Source of the DNA: Pseudoalteromonas sp. OOF1S-7
GTDB lineage: Bacteria > Pseudomonadota > Gammaproteobacteria > Enterobacterales > Alteromonadaceae
DNA length: 64,000 nt
Assembly (NCBI RefSeq): GCF_022347765.1
Contig: NZ_JAKRFZ010000003.1
Span: forward strand, 481,652-545,651
Direction: 5' to 3'
Part shown: positions 53,858 through 63,873 of the stretch, one piece after another
How the letters are laid out: every line of letters starts with the position of its first letter
Numbering within the stretch: the first letter of the stretch is position 1
The notes under the pieces: model-generated
The model's database searches: none
The model's input: the letters and a program-made list of their open reading frames with translations, nothing else
Told to the model about the DNA's origin: nothing
Program-made: the position numbers and the translations under genes

Positions 53858-54649
53858 ATGTTAGAGAAGTATGCCGACCTGCTGACACCCATTTATCAGT
53901 TTCTGGGTTGTGAAACCCCCGACAGCTGGATCGACGAAGCGAAGAAGCCTGAGCATCTGCAAGCCCTGCTGGTTGACCATATGCATTGTGAGCTTAAAGC
54001 AGCCCAAAGCGCGGCATTTTTGATCCGTAAATACGCAGTAGACAATGCCTCGGCGCAGACCTTGCTTGGCTGGATAAAACCCTATGAGGACTTTGTCTAT
54101 CGTAGAATTGGCGATGGGCAGTTTAGTGCCAGCAAGAACGAACTGATTGGCAGCCTAACCGCCAAGCCCGAGTATGCCTATAACCAGGACATACTGGACA
54201 AAATGGTACGATTAATCAAAGAAGAGCTACACCATTTTGAGCAAGTGCTGGATATCATTAATGAAAAGGGATTAAGGGTTCAGAGCCTGAATGCCTCTCG
54301 CTATGCCTCTGGGATGATCAAGCATGTGCGCACCTTTGAGCCGGCAGCGCTGATTGATAAGCTGATCATAGGTGCGTTTATCGAGGCCCGCTCTTGTGAG
54401 CGCTTTGCTAAACTGGCCCCGCATCTTGAGCCGGACATTGGTCGCTTTTATGTCTCGCTGCTGCGCTCTGAAGCACGTCATTATCAGGACTACCTGGAAT
54501 TGGCCCAGCAGGTGGCCGATGCCACCGATCCACAGCGATTCGACATCGCAACACGCGTAGCCGAGTTTAAAACCATCGAGAATGACCTGATCTTAACGCC
54601 AGACAGCGACTTTAAATTCCACAGTGGTGCGCCGCAGCAAGTTGTATGA
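53858..54649 (+). CDS. miaE: tRNA-(ms2io6A)-hydroxylase MiaE
   Basis: 263 aa diiron monooxygenase. The ligand residues are in DHMHCELKAAQSA, KEELHHFEQVL, EARSCERFAKLA and RSEARHYQDYLELA (E-x-x-H pairs and single Glu). It hydroxylates ms2i6A37 of tRNAs reading UNN codons, using oxygen. The length is typical. The miaE stop is followed by convergent lpxH after 10 bases. Confidence 0.94.
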   Translation: MLEKYADLLTPIYQFLGCETPDSWIDEAKKPEHLQALLVDHMHCELKAAQSAAFLIRKYAVDNASAQTLLGWIKPYEDFVYRRIGDGQFSASKNELIGSLTAKPEYAYNQDILDKMVRLIKEELHHFEQVLDIINEKGLRVQSLNASRYASGMIKHVRTFEPAALIDKLIIGAFIEARSCERFAKLAPHLEPDIGRFYVSLLRSEARHYQDYLELAQQVADATDPQRFDIATRVAEFKTIENDLILTPDSDFKFHSGAPQQVV

Positions 54650-54659
54650 GTTGAAAGGC

Positions 54660-55382
54660 TTAGCCTGAAAAAGGGTGCTGAGTGAGGGTTTGGCCTTGCT
54701 CAGTGGCCACCAGGTAAGAGCTCTGGCTATACCAGTCGCCCAACACGGTACGTGTTTTGTCGTTATAGTGATGGACATTCGGACGATGTGTATGACCATG
54801 GATCATGTTCTTGACCTGGTGACGGGTGAACATCTCCAGCACGGCTTCTTCGGTCACATCTAAAATTTCAGGGGCTTTGCCCATCTGGCTTTGTTTGCTT
54901 TTTTCTCTGGCATTGCGTGCCACCCGGCGGCGATACCACAGCGGCATAGACAGCATCAGCCTTGGCCACCACCAGCCACGGCTTTTCTTACGAAACTTCT
55001 GATAGACCTCATCCTGAGTACACATTTCGTCACCATGTAGAATAACGGTTGGCGTACCGTACAGATCGATCACGGCTTGCTCTGGTAATAAGGTCATGCC
55101 GCTCAGTTCAGCGTAACGCTGGCCAATCAGAAAATCTCGATTGCCATGAATAAAGAACAATTTAATACCGCGCTCACAAATGGCGCGCAGTTTGGTTGCT
55201 ATTTCCAGTGCCAACGGGTTACCTTCGTCATCACCAATCCAGACTTCAAAAAAGTCTCCCAGGATATATAGGGCATCCACATCATCTTGCATATGCTGCT
55301 CGAGAAAGTGATAAAAAGCAGCGGTGATATCGGGGCGATGCTCGGTTAAATGCAGATCAGAAATAAAATAGCTTTTGCGCAT
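54660..55382 (-). CDS. lpxH: UDP-2,3-diacylglucosamine diphosphatase LpxH
   Basis: 240 aa calcineurin-type phosphoesterase. Metal-binding motifs: FISDLHLTEHRP, ILGDFFEVWIGDD, HGNRDFLIGQRYAE, LHGDEMCTQD and HGHTHRPNVH. It hydrolyses UDP-2,3-diacylglucosamine to lipid X in lipid A synthesis at the inner membrane. It is followed on the same strand order by ppiB upstream (83 bases), an arrangement also found in E. coli (ppiB-lpxH). Confidence 0.96.
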   Translation of the reverse strand: MRKSYFISDLHLTEHRPDITAAFYHFLEQHMQDDVDALYILGDFFEVWIGDDEGNPLALEIATKLRAICERGIKLFFIHGNRDFLIGQRYAELSGMTLLPEQAVIDLYGTPTVILHGDEMCTQDEVYQKFRKKSRGWWWPRLMLSMPLWYRRRVARNAREKSKQSQMGKAPEILDVTEEAVLEMFTRHQVKNMIHGHTHRPNVHHYNDKTRTVLGDWYSQSSYLVATEQGQTLTQHPFSG

Positions 55383-55465
55383 GGAGACAACTTCAGATTA
55401 GGGTGGGGACAAGGAGCAGAGGGACGTATACAAATTGTACGCGTCCCGTCATTCAAAGCCGTCGC

Positions 55466-55960
55466 TTATTCAGCTAAGAAGGCTTTTTCAATCACAACGT
55501 CTTCCAGTGGTACATCCTGGTGGAAACCAGCGGAACCGGTTGCAACGCCCTTGATATTGTTTACGATGTCCATGCCTTCTGCGACTTCGCCGAATACACA
55601 GTAACCCCAGCCTTGTGCGGTTTCGCTGCTGAAGTTCAAAAAGTCGTTGTCGTTCACATTGATAAAGAACTGTGCAGTGGCAGAATGTGGATCGGGTGTA
55701 CGTGCCATTGCCAGCGTGCCTGTTTTATTGGCAACACCATTATTGGCTTCGTTTTTAACTGGCGCACCGACTTCTTTTTGGTTCATGCCAGGCTCGAAAC
55801 CGCCACCCTGAACCATGAAGCCGTCAATCACACGGTGGAAAATAGTGCCGTTGTAAAAGCCAGATTCAACGTACTTCAAAAAGTTCTCAACCGTTGCCGG
55901 TGCTTTGTCAGCAAACAGGTTAATTTTGATATCGCCAAAGTTTGTTTGTAAAACAACCAT
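55466..55960 (-). CDS. ppiB: Peptidyl-prolyl cis-trans isomerase B (cyclophilin)
   Basis: 164 aa from ATG 55960 ([14 protein letters not shown]); the open frame reaches 55987 but AGGACCTATT precedes the chosen ATG and fits the family N-terminus. Cyclophilin blocks: [46 protein letters not shown] and [16 protein letters not shown]. No signal peptide, so cytosolic. It is upstream of lpxH, as in E. coli, and divergent from cysS. Confidence 0.95.
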   Translation of the reverse strand: MVVLQTNFGDIKINLFADKAPATVENFLKYVESGFYNGTIFHRVIDGFMVQGGGFEPGMNQKEVGAPVKNEANNGVANKTGTLAMARTPDPHSATAQFFINVNDNDFLNFSSETAQGWGYCVFGEVAEGMDIVNNIKGVATGSAGFHQDVPLEDVVIEKAFLAE

Positions 55961-56166
55961 AATAGGTCCTTGATTTACATGTTTCATATTAGGAGCCTAT
56001 TTTATAGCACAAATTGATAACTACAAAGTCCCATAGTGGGTAAGCGCTGAAATTGTCAACTAACTGTTACTTTTTCATCCGTTATGAGCAGGATTTTTTA
56101 TAGAGCCAAAGCGGTGCAAATGATATGATTGCAGGGAATTTGGATAAATTTTAGGAATAAAGCTAC

Positions 56167-57546
56167 ATGTTGCAGATCTACAACACACTAACACGTCAAA
56201 AGACCGAGTTTAAACCGCTTGTGGAAGGCAAAGTAGACATGTACGTGTGTGGTATCACTATCTATGACTTCTGCCATGTAGGCCATGCCCGTACTTATGT
56301 CTCTTTTGATGTATTGAACCGTTACCTGCGCCACCTGGGCTATCAGGTCACTTATGTGCGTAACATCACGGATGTGGATGATAAAATCATAAAGCGTGCC
56401 GCAGAGAATAATGAAGAGATTGATGCCCTGACAGTGCGTATGACCAAAGCTATGCACGAAGACTTCGATGCACTGAACATTCTGCCTGCGGACATCGAGC
56501 CGACCGTAACGGGTCATATGGGTGAGATCATTGCCATGATCGAACGTCTGATTGCAAAAGGCCATGCCTATGTGGCAAAAAATGGCGATGTTTTGTTCGA
56601 CGTTTCGACTTTTGAAGCATATGGCCAGTTGTCTCAGCAGGACCTGGATATGCTTCAGGCAGGTGCACGGGTTGAAGTGGCTGAAGGCAAAGACGATCCG
56701 CTCGATTTTGTGTTGTGGAAAAAGGCCAAAGCGGGCGAGCCGAGCTGGGCATCACCCTGGGGTGAAGGCCGTCCGGGCTGGCACATTGAGTGTAGCGCGA
56801 TGAGCTCTAAGCACCTGGGTGAGTTTTTCGATATTCACGGTGGTGGCTCAGACTTACAATTCCCGCATCATGAAAACGAAATTGCCCAGTCATGCTGTGC
56901 CAATAATGGTCGTTACGTCAATACCTGGATCCACACCGGCATGGTGCAGGTCAATAAAGAGAAGATGTCTAAATCTTTAGGCAATTTCTTTACGGTACGC
57001 GAAGTACTTAAGGCCTACGATCGCGAAACCGTGCGTTATTTCCTGATCAACGGCCATTACCGCAGTCAGCTGAACTACTCACAGGAAAACCTGGAGCAGG
57101 CACGTTCGTCACTAGAGCGTATTTACACGGCTCTGCGGGGTGTTGAACTGGTCGAAACGAAACTGGCGGGCAACCCATTTGTGGCACGTTTTGAAGCGGC
57201 CATGAACGATGACTTCAACACCCCGGAAGCGTTGCCTGTGATTTTTGAACTGGCCAAAGAAGTTAACCTGCTGAAAGACTCAGATGCCAATGCGGCGGGC
57301 GAACATGCCTTTATTCTGGTGAAGCTGGCAGAAGTACTGGGCATTGCCCAGCAAGATCCGGAAGCCTTTTTGCATGGTGACCAGGACGAAGACGAAGTGG
57401 CAAAAATTGAAGCCCTGATCGAGCAGCGTAAAACTGCCCGTGAGAATAAAGACTGGGCCGCAGCCGATGCTGCCCGTGATGCCTTAACAGCTATGGGCGT
57501 GGTACTGGAAGACAGCGCCGGTAAAACCACCTGGCGTAAAGCTTAA
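56167..57546 (+). CDS. cysS: Cysteinyl-tRNA synthetase
   Basis: 459 aa class I synthetase. The zinc and Cys-recognition region is [18 protein letters not shown], with a CHVGHA variant of the HIGH motif. Further zinc ligands lie in WHIECSAM and HHENEIAQS, and the KMSKS loop is KMSKSLGNF. The C-terminal anticodon-binding domain is complete. The ATG is at 56167. A strong terminator follows, so the gene is probably single. Confidence 0.97.
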   Translation: MLQIYNTLTRQKTEFKPLVEGKVDMYVCGITIYDFCHVGHARTYVSFDVLNRYLRHLGYQVTYVRNITDVDDKIIKRAAENNEEIDALTVRMTKAMHEDFDALNILPADIEPTVTGHMGEIIAMIERLIAKGHAYVAKNGDVLFDVSTFEAYGQLSQQDLDMLQAGARVEVAEGKDDPLDFVLWKKAKAGEPSWASPWGEGRPGWHIECSAMSSKHLGEFFDIHGGGSDLQFPHHENEIAQSCCANNGRYVNTWIHTGMVQVNKEKMSKSLGNFFTVREVLKAYDRETVRYFLINGHYRSQLNYSQENLEQARSSLERIYTALRGVELVETKLAGNPFVARFEAAMNDDFNTPEALPVIFELAKEVNLLKDSDANAAGEHAFILVKLAEVLGIAQQDPEAFLHGDQDEDEVAKIEALIEQRKTARENKDWAAADAARDALTAMGVVLEDSAGKTTWRKA

Positions 57547-57572
57547 CCTCTATTCGCGCTTAACTGCGCACT

Positions 57573-57607
57573 AAAAAAGGCATATGCATTTTGTATATGC
57601 CTTTTTT
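57573..57607 (+). terminator. Rho-independent terminator of cysS
   Basis: GGCATAT (57579-57585) pairs with ATATGCC (57595-57601), flanked by an A6 run before and a T6 run after. Confidence 0.93.
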
Positions 57608-58083
57608 CGTCTAAAAATTTAGTGTTGTTCCCTAGTTCTGTGTGAGAGCAAAACTAGCAGGCTTTCTCTGGCACAGTTAATGACGGTTGACCAAAAATAA
57701 GCTCAATTCATATTCTATAGCCAATACTGGGCAGAACGCATTTTACGTGTGCTGAATCTTAATGGTATTAAATCGATTCTCGAACAGTTTTTCCGAATAG
57801 CTGCATATCACTTCCGGTTAATTTACATCATTTTTCAGGAAATTTCTTGAAGCATCATGCCCAAACCTAATGTTTGGCTTTTTATATTCAAGAATGCTGA
57901 TTGCTACAAAATTATTCACTTTAACCAGCCCATGGGTAAAAAATATCTGCATGATTTACAATCAACTAGTGATATAGTCTGTATTATTTAACCAGAAAAA
58001 GCGGACAAGACAGCTATTGAATTGAGTGTGAGTTCGTTGTATTTCTTTAGATAACTTTACATCAACATAAACTAGGACAAAAT
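57608..58083. other. AT-rich gene-free stretch with an orphan terminator-like hairpin
   Basis: About 475 bases between cysS and the RHS island. CCAAAC (57861-57866) pairs with GTTTGG (57872-57877), followed by CTTTTTAT, a terminator shape with no gene before it. A small transcript or a decayed gene could precede it. Nothing else is recognised. Confidence 0.35.
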
Positions 58084-58530
58084 ATGAGAAAAAAAGTACT
58101 CCTTTTTGCATTGCTATTTAGTTGCGCTGCAAAGGCCAGTACGACATGGATCCCCATTCGTACTGGGCAAATATCTTTTGTAATTCCATACATTCCAAAA
58201 GATAAGTTTCATGCTCCAAAGAATATACGGGTAACCAATTTGAGTGGGAAAAAGCTCATATCATGGGATGACGTACAGCACGCTAGTAAATACCTGATCC
58301 AAGTTCTCGATAAAAATGGCGTATGGATAGATAAGGAGATAATTTTTGGTACGAGGTTTGAAGTTCCTGAAAACTTCTCTTTTTACTATCAATTCAGAAT
58401 TATAGCGTGTAACTACACATCTTGTAATAACTCAGGTGAATTTTCATATAGTTATGCTATTGAAAAAAAGGTAATTTTTATACATACGGACTTGTTAGGG
58501 AGTCCTGTTTCAGAATCTATGGAGCAGTAA
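58084..58530 (+). CDS. Secreted FN3-like protein ending in an RHS-core motif
   Basis: 148 aa with a signal peptide (to about residue 18, AKA-ST). A fibronectin-III-like domain follows (APKNIRVTNLSGKKLISWDDVQHASKYLIQVLDKNG ... YYQFRIIACN, about residues 45-115). The last residues, FIHTDLLGSPVSES (HTDLLGSP at 134-141), match the H-T-D-x-L-G-S-P motif that begins the RHS core in RHS proteins. The protein then stops, and the large RHS gene starts three bases later. It is probably an RHS protein cut short, or a separate accessory partner of the next gene. Confidence 0.7.
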   Translation: MRKKVLLFALLFSCAAKASTTWIPIRTGQISFVIPYIPKDKFHAPKNIRVTNLSGKKLISWDDVQHASKYLIQVLDKNGVWIDKEIIFGTRFEVPENFSFYYQFRIIACNYTSCNNSGEFSYSYAIEKKVIFIHTDLLGSPVSESMEQ

Positions 58531-58533
58531 GTT

Positions 58534-61500
58534 ATGGTGTTAAGGGTTATTGTATGTTTATTTTTATCACTGAGCTCTTTATTCACTCATTCTAGTGATG
58601 ACAGCTCTATTATTAAAGTTATAAAGAGTCAAAATGTAGATGAAGGTTTAAAATTTTATAGTGAAAGCACTGGAGAAAATATTAGCCTAAACGATGGGAG
58701 CTTATCTTTTTATGTGATGGATATAAATATTCCTGGCAACTCCACATTACCTGTTCAGTTTGGGCGCAGAGCCGGAAACATAATGTTCCATGCCAGAAGC
58801 AGAATAGGTGGATTGAAGCGACTTGGCTGGTATTTGGATGTGCCAATGGTCGCGGGTGTCGTGGATGATGGTGATATACCACCTATTAAAAGAGGTCCTA
58901 CTCGATTTAATGGATGGACAGGTTTAAGTATTTTAGTACCTGGAGAAGCACAGAAGCCACTAAAGTGGGTTGAATCAGGTAATTTAGATGAGCAATATGG
59001 TTATGAATATACGACCGATGATCACTGGGTTCTCAAAAAGCATGTAAATGAAGGGGTAGTGACATTTACTGCTAAGTCACCCAGAGGTCATAAATATTAT
59101 TTTGATTATCAAGTTCATGACCCTGATGATAGAGGACGCGGTGTTATTGCTGCAACAAGAATAGAAGATAGATTCGGAAATTCAGTCACTTATAACTATA
59201 GTGGTAAAGAAATGTTGGCTCAAGTAGATAAAATCGAAGCCAGTGATGGTCGAAAAATTGAACTGACGTATACAAAAAATGAATCCAATACAACCGCTAT
59301 TCTAACCTCTGCAGAAACTAATGGTAGAAAATGGGTATATGCTGCTACCGCAGATGACGATTTGAAAGTTACTCTCCCTGATTTAACCTATTGGCAGTAT
59401 AGCAATATCCCTGCGCGTTCGGTTGAAAGAGAGCAAAAAGGCGCTTGTATGGTTGCAAAGCCATATGTTGCGAGTGTACGCAACCCTAATGGAACAACTA
59501 TCAAATATAATATAAATGGAATTGTAAATGGTCGTGTCATTCCAAATTCTATGGTTGCCAATAATGTATATGAAGCCGCCTTTGTTGCAAATAGTTGTGG
59601 TAAAAAACCAACGCAAGTTCTAAATGATGGCTCTGCAACATATCAGACCACAGCCACATGGCTTTCGCTATCCACGACTTCAGATGCTGTTGTGAAAAAG
59701 TCTATACTTAGAGGTGAGCAAAAATTACATGAATGGGTTTATGATTATGATGAAGACTTTGGTGCATTTAGGACTGTAAATAGCCTCTCCCTTACAAAGA
59801 AACGTTCGATTTTACGTCCGGACGGCTCTGTTGAGATTTTTAATTTCTATAGAACTACTGATTTTCGAGAAGGCTTACTAGCTAGCCATGAGGTCAAAAA
59901 CTCTGCTAGCAGTTCACCAGTAAGAAGAACTGTGGCGCATTATAAAAAAGGGAAAAAGATATCATACCCAATAAATAGCTATAATAGCTGGACGCGGCAT
60001 GACGTTGAACATGGACACGAAAAAATCAAGTATAAAACCGTAGTGTATGAATCAGGGGATTCTTATACCAAGGAGTTTAGATACCATGATAACCCAGCTC
60101 TCTCTAATTATAGCTTCGGGCTGCACTATGAGACTGTAGAATACAATTCCTTTAACGATATTTTAAAGTCAACTAAATTTAAGCGTTTTAATGATTTGGT
60201 TAACTGGAATTTAAATCAAGAAGAGTCAATGTCTATTAGTTCTGATGGAAGTGCTTTTAATCAAGTTTCAAGTGTTGTTTACAAGGAATTTTCAAACGCC
60301 AACAATCAACTTTTACCACATAAGATATATCACTATTCCCAACATCAAAAAACGTTTTCATATCACAATGATGGTAATTTAAAGCGAGTTGAATTTAATC
60401 TTGCTAGAATCAAAGGGAGTGGTAATAGATATATTGAATACAGTGGTTATAAGCGTGGTAATCCTCAGATAACAAAAGTGGCTTCTAGATATGGAACAGG
60501 CGAAATTAGTTCGTCAAAAACCATAGATAATAACGGGTGGTTAACTAAAGAAATAGATTTAAATGGTATAGAAAAACACTTCAGATACGATAAGGTTGGT
60601 CGTTTAATAGCTATTGATTTAACAAATGAATCTAACGCATTGAAATGGTTAGATACACATTATAGTTGGGATTCAGATAGTCTTATTAGGACAGTGACTC
60701 GTTGCCTGCTAAATAGTTCAAGAGAGGTTTGTGGAGAAGGAGCTAAATTCACAACTACTGAGTATTATGATCCACTGCTTCGCTTAATAAAGAAAAAAGA
60801 AACAGATAATGCGAATGATGATGATACTAGGTTTAGCTATTACGCCTTTAACTATAGGGGGCAGAAAAAGTTCCAGTCCATATACTATAAAAGTGACGAA
60901 GTTTCCCAAACTGATATTTCAAAAGGAAGTGCTAGAGGTAGCTACTTTGATTTTAATGGCCTTGGTAGGGTAACAAAAGTTGCCACAACCGGTAAAGGTT
61001 CTATTCAATACTATTATCTGTCAGGTAATAGAATTAAAACCTCAGATGCGGAAGGGAATGTAACAACAACCACATATAGAGCATACGGAGAGCCAAGCTT
61101 TGATATTGCAGTAAAAATTAATTCTCCTGAAAATGTTGTAACTGAATTTGATGTTGATATATACAACCTTGTAAGGGAGATTACTCAATATGGTAATAAT
61201 AAGTCATTTACTGAGCATAGAGATTATGATGATGTAAAAAATCTATGTTTAGTAAGACGGGCTGATGTAGGTAACACTATGTTTGGGTATAATATCCTTG
61301 GGGAAAAGGTATGGAGCAAAAAAGGTGTGACGAACACGAGTTGTTTAAAGAACGCACCATCAAATAGCAATTACTATGAATATGACAATCTTGGAGAACT
61401 AAATAAAATAAACTACCCTGGAAGTGATATTGATGTAGAATATATTAGGGATAACAATGGAAATTTGCTAACATTAAGTGCTGGTAAAGTAACGCATTCC

Positions 61501-63099
61501 TATAATTATAATAGTTTAAATTTGCTCGAGGATGAGACGTTAACTATTGCAGGGGATGGTACGCTACAAATCGACTATGATTATAATAATATGGGCTATC
61601 AGAAAAGTATTTCTTACCCTGATGGTACTTATGTAGATTTTTCCCCTAATGGTTTTGGAGGTGCTACCAAAGCAGCAAACTCTTCTGTAACCTATGCTAA
61701 AAATGCTCAATATCATGCAAATGGTGCTATTCATACTTTCGAGTATGGTAATGGAGTTGTGCACACAACAACTGTAGAAGCTGAGACATACAGAACAAGC
61801 CAAATACAGGATCTTAGAAATGGAGAAAAGCTGGTTAGCCTAAGCTATGATTATGACAATAATAATAATATTACTTCATTAATTGATAATTATGATAGCC
61901 GATTTAGTTTGGAAGCCATTGCTTACGATGGACTGGACAGGTTAAAGCAAATAAGCGGTGGAACCGGTATCGGTGACAGTATTATAAGCTATGACTCTTT
62001 AGGTAATATTGTTTCTTATGCTAGTAAAGATCGTGATTTGAGATACTCTTATGAAAATAATCGACTTACTAGTGTTTTCGGATTGGGTTCTGAGAAAGGC
62101 TATCAAAATATTCAATATGATAGCAGAGGGAATATAAATCACAATGGAAGGTATGAGCTGGCTTTTAATCATGCAAATCAATTGGAGTCTGCTCAGGGGA
62201 ATATATACTTATATGATGGACATAATCGTCGTGTAAAGAAAACGAGCGAGGATGGTGTTTATTACTCCATGTATGGCTTTGATGGAAAGCTCTTATACCG
62301 AGAAAAACATGGCTTTACGGGGAACGGCACTAACTATATTTACTTAGGTGATAAATTAATCGCCAAGTATGGAGATGTTTCACCGCAGTCAGCTTCACAA
62401 AGCCGCCAGTACTACAGGCCTTTTGGGGAAGCAATTAAGTCGCCAAAAGATGACATTGGATATGCGGGACATAAGTTTGATACGGATACTGAGTTGAGCT
62501 ATATGCAGGCACGATACTATGATCCAGTCATAGGTCGTTTCTATTCGAATGATCCTGTTGGTACGCTTGGGCATTTCAAAACTCCAAACGGTATACATGG
62601 GTTTAACAGATATGCTTATGCGAACAATAACCCTTACAAGTATACTGATCCTGATGGTCGAAGCTCTATGGCGCTGTGCGTAGGGGGGCCAGCAGGGTGT
62701 GCAGTAGGAGCTGGTATACAGCTTGGGATTGTGATTGGTGGCTTTATCACTGGTGCAGTGATAGACAACGCTGTTAACCCAATAACAGTATTTAATGAGT
62801 CGAGTGATGCTGATGATTTTGTTGAAGATTTAAAAGGCAGATCGGAGCCAGATGCCAATAGTGGAAAGAACAAAATCAGAACCATTACTGATGGAACGAC
62901 AGTGGATGAGGCATTTGACAGCTTCCCCGGGGAAACAGTTGAAGCATCTGACGGATCGCCAATCAAAACAGCGGAAGACGGAACCACAGCGCATGTTCAC
63001 AGTTCTAGTAAAGATAATGGTAGAAAGACATTAAATATTAAGAAGCCTAATGTGAAAAAACCTATCAAATTTAGAGAACCAAATTCAGGGAGAAACTGA
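58534..63099 (+). CDS. RHS repeat toxin-type protein with variable C-terminus
   Basis: 1521 aa. A Sec signal (to about residue 21) means export without PAAR or VgrG domains. The body carries many YD repeats, such as KHFRYDKVGRLIAI and YNYNSLNLLEDE. The RHS-associated core lies at about residues 1300-1376: YYRPFGEAI, YAGHKFDTDTELSYMQARYYDP, GRFYSNDP, HGFNRYAYANNNPYKYTDPDGR. The usual H-T-D-x-L-G-S-P segment before YYRPFGE is absent. After DPDGR (1376) come a Gly-rich hydrophobic stretch (about 1378-1412) and a tail of about 110 residues (GTTVDEAF, GTTAHVHSSSKDNGRKTLNIK), a probable toxin I cannot assign. AT-rich composition suggests transfer. The next gene overlaps its stop. Confidence 0.9.
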   Translation: MVLRVIVCLFLSLSSLFTHSSDDSSIIKVIKSQNVDEGLKFYSESTGENISLNDGSLSFYVMDINIPGNSTLPVQFGRRAGNIMFHARSRIGGLKRLGWYLDVPMVAGVVDDGDIPPIKRGPTRFNGWTGLSILVPGEAQKPLKWVESGNLDEQYGYEYTTDDHWVLKKHVNEGVVTFTAKSPRGHKYYFDYQVHDPDDRGRGVIAATRIEDRFGNSVTYNYSGKEMLAQVDKIEASDGRKIELTYTKNESNTTAILTSAETNGRKWVYAATADDDLKVTLPDLTYWQYSNIPARSVEREQKGACMVAKPYVASVRNPNGTTIKYNINGIVNGRVIPNSMVANNVYEAAFVANSCGKKPTQVLNDGSATYQTTATWLSLSTTSDAVVKKSILRGEQKLHEWVYDYDEDFGAFRTVNSLSLTKKRSILRPDGSVEIFNFYRTTDFREGLLASHEVKNSASSSPVRRTVAHYKKGKKISYPINSYNSWTRHDVEHGHEKIKYKTVVYESGDSYTKEFRYHDNPALSNYSFGLHYETVEYNSFNDILKSTKFKRFNDLVNWNLNQEESMSISSDGSAFNQVSSVVYKEFSNANNQLLPHKIYHYSQHQKTFSYHNDGNLKRVEFNLARIKGSGNRYIEYSGYKRGNPQITKVASRYGTGEISSSKTIDNNGWLTKEIDLNGIEKHFRYDKVGRLIAIDLTNESNALKWLDTHYSWDSDSLIRTVTRCLLNSSREVCGEGAKFTTTEYYDPLLRLIKKKETDNANDDDTRFSYYAFNYRGQKKFQSIYYKSDEVSQTDISKGSARGSYFDFNGLGRVTKVATTGKGSIQYYYLSGNRIKTSDAEGNVTTTTYRAYGEPSFDIAVKINSPENVVTEFDVDIYNLVREITQYGNNKSFTEHRDYDDVKNLCLVRRADVGNTMFGYNILGEKVWSKKGVTNTSCLKNAPSNSNYYEYDNLGELNKINYPGSDIDVEYIRDNNGNLLTLSAGKVTHSYNYNSLNLLEDETLTIAGDGTLQIDYDYNNMGYQKSISYPDGTYVDFSPNGFGGATKAANSSVTYAKNAQYHANGAIHTFEYGNGVVHTTTVEAETYRTSQIQDLRNGEKLVSLSYDYDNNNNITSLIDNYDSRFSLEAIAYDGLDRLKQISGGTGIGDSIISYDSLGNIVSYASKDRDLRYSYENNRLTSVFGLGSEKGYQNIQYDSRGNINHNGRYELAFNHANQLESAQGNIYLYDGHNRRVKKTSEDGVYYSMYGFDGKLLYREKHGFTGNGTNYIYLGDKLIAKYGDVSPQSASQSRQYYRPFGEAIKSPKDDIGYAGHKFDTDTELSYMQARYYDPVIGRFYSNDPVGTLGHFKTPNGIHGFNRYAYANNNPYKYTDPDGRSSMALCVGGPAGCAVGAGIQLGIVIGGFITGAVIDNAVNPITVFNESSDADDFVEDLKGRSEPDANSGKNKIRTITDGTTVDEAFDSFPGETVEASDGSPIKTAEDGTTAHVHSSSKDNGRKTLNIKKPNVKKPIKFREPNSGRN

Positions 63100-63611
63100 T
63101 GAATTACCTATCAAGAATAGAGCAATGTTTAGGGAATTGGAGAAGTCTTCCTGATTACCCATTTCAAAGTGAGGTGGAATATGCGGTGTTTCCATCTTTG
63201 AATGATGAATTGATCCACGAAGCTTTATATAAAGCTATTTTTGAGATGAATGAACGGCTCGGTAATTGTGAGATTGTATTTAAGGCGTTTGTAGATGTGA
63301 ATGATAAAATTCCTGATTTATTGGTTCAAAAGGAAATTAGCTGGCATGATGTAGATAAGTTTCAAGCTTCTAATCTTGTCTACGAAGGATTTTATACGAC
63401 AGGGGATAAATTTAATTGGCTTGGGATCTATCACCCAGACGACTATTTTATTGTAGGCGTAAAAAAAGAAATGCTAGAAGAGTTATGTCGAAAGGTTTAC
63501 GGTCATTTAGATTGGAAGCAAGAGTTTATTCGGAGATATGAGAGTGGTCAGTTAGAAATATACAAGGAAGATTTCGACGAATTGAAGGACTCCCTTCTCA
63601 AAGAGGATTAA
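63099..63611 (+). CDS. Probable immunity protein for the RHS C-terminal toxin
   Basis: 170 aa, acidic, no signal peptide. Its ATG overlaps the RHS stop codon (ATGA), the typical position and coupling of an RHS immunity gene. Sequence features are a mixed alpha-beta domain with VEYAVFPSLNDELIHEALYKAIFEMNERLG, an aromatic centre (YEGFYTTGDKFNWLGIYHPDDYFIVG) and a Glu/Lys-rich tail (YKEDFDELKDSLLKED). No named immunity family is recognised. The assignment rests on position, size and charge. Confidence 0.65.
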   Translation: MNYLSRIEQCLGNWRSLPDYPFQSEVEYAVFPSLNDELIHEALYKAIFEMNERLGNCEIVFKAFVDVNDKIPDLLVQKEISWHDVDKFQASNLVYEGFYTTGDKFNWLGIYHPDDYFIVGVKKEMLEELCRKVYGHLDWKQEFIRRYESGQLEIYKEDFDELKDSLLKED

Positions 63612-63705
63612 CTGAATTAGTGCGATTACCAAGGGATACTGAAGGTATAAGTACCAAGCGATTTTGACGTAATCACACTCTCTGTTGTACTAGCTCAGGC
63701 TTGAC

Positions 63706-63742
63706 CTGACAGTTACCCGTTTTTCAATCGGTGACTGTCAGC
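63706..63742. repeat. Inverted repeat beside the IS481 remnant
   Basis: CTGACAGT (63706 onward) with ACTGTCAG near 63735-63742 forms a stem with TACCC/GGTG inside. The TGACAGTTACC form resembles IS481-type terminal inverted repeats. It also could act as a terminator for the immunity gene. Confidence 0.5.
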
Positions 63743-63859
63743 CTAGATTTGGGCTATATTCTTTTCAACCCAAATCGATTTCCCATCTAATAATGTTTCA
63801 AGCGACGTTCTACCGCAGCATTTTTTACCTTGATGAGTTCGGTCATTATTGTAGGAAAC
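63743..63859 (-). pseudogene. IS481-family transposase C-terminal remnant
   Basis: The minus strand reads 38 codons and a stop: SYNNDRTHQGKK, CCGRTSLETLLDGKSIWVEK, NIAQI. This is the C-terminal end typical of IS481 transposases (YNxxRTHQGK-C-GRTP). Upstream (plus 63854-63873) the 10-base GGAAACAAGC occurs twice in tandem and the coding frame is not continuous. Only the 3' part is present. It marks old mobile-element activity at the right edge of the RHS island. Confidence 0.7.
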
Positions 63860-63873
63860 AAGCGGAAACAAGC

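Noticed and set aside
57700..57850. A 49-codon open stretch (AQYW-like to QEIS) possibly from a decayed transposase
   Set aside because: No start codon, no recognised motif; cannot be distinguished from chance in AT-rich DNA.
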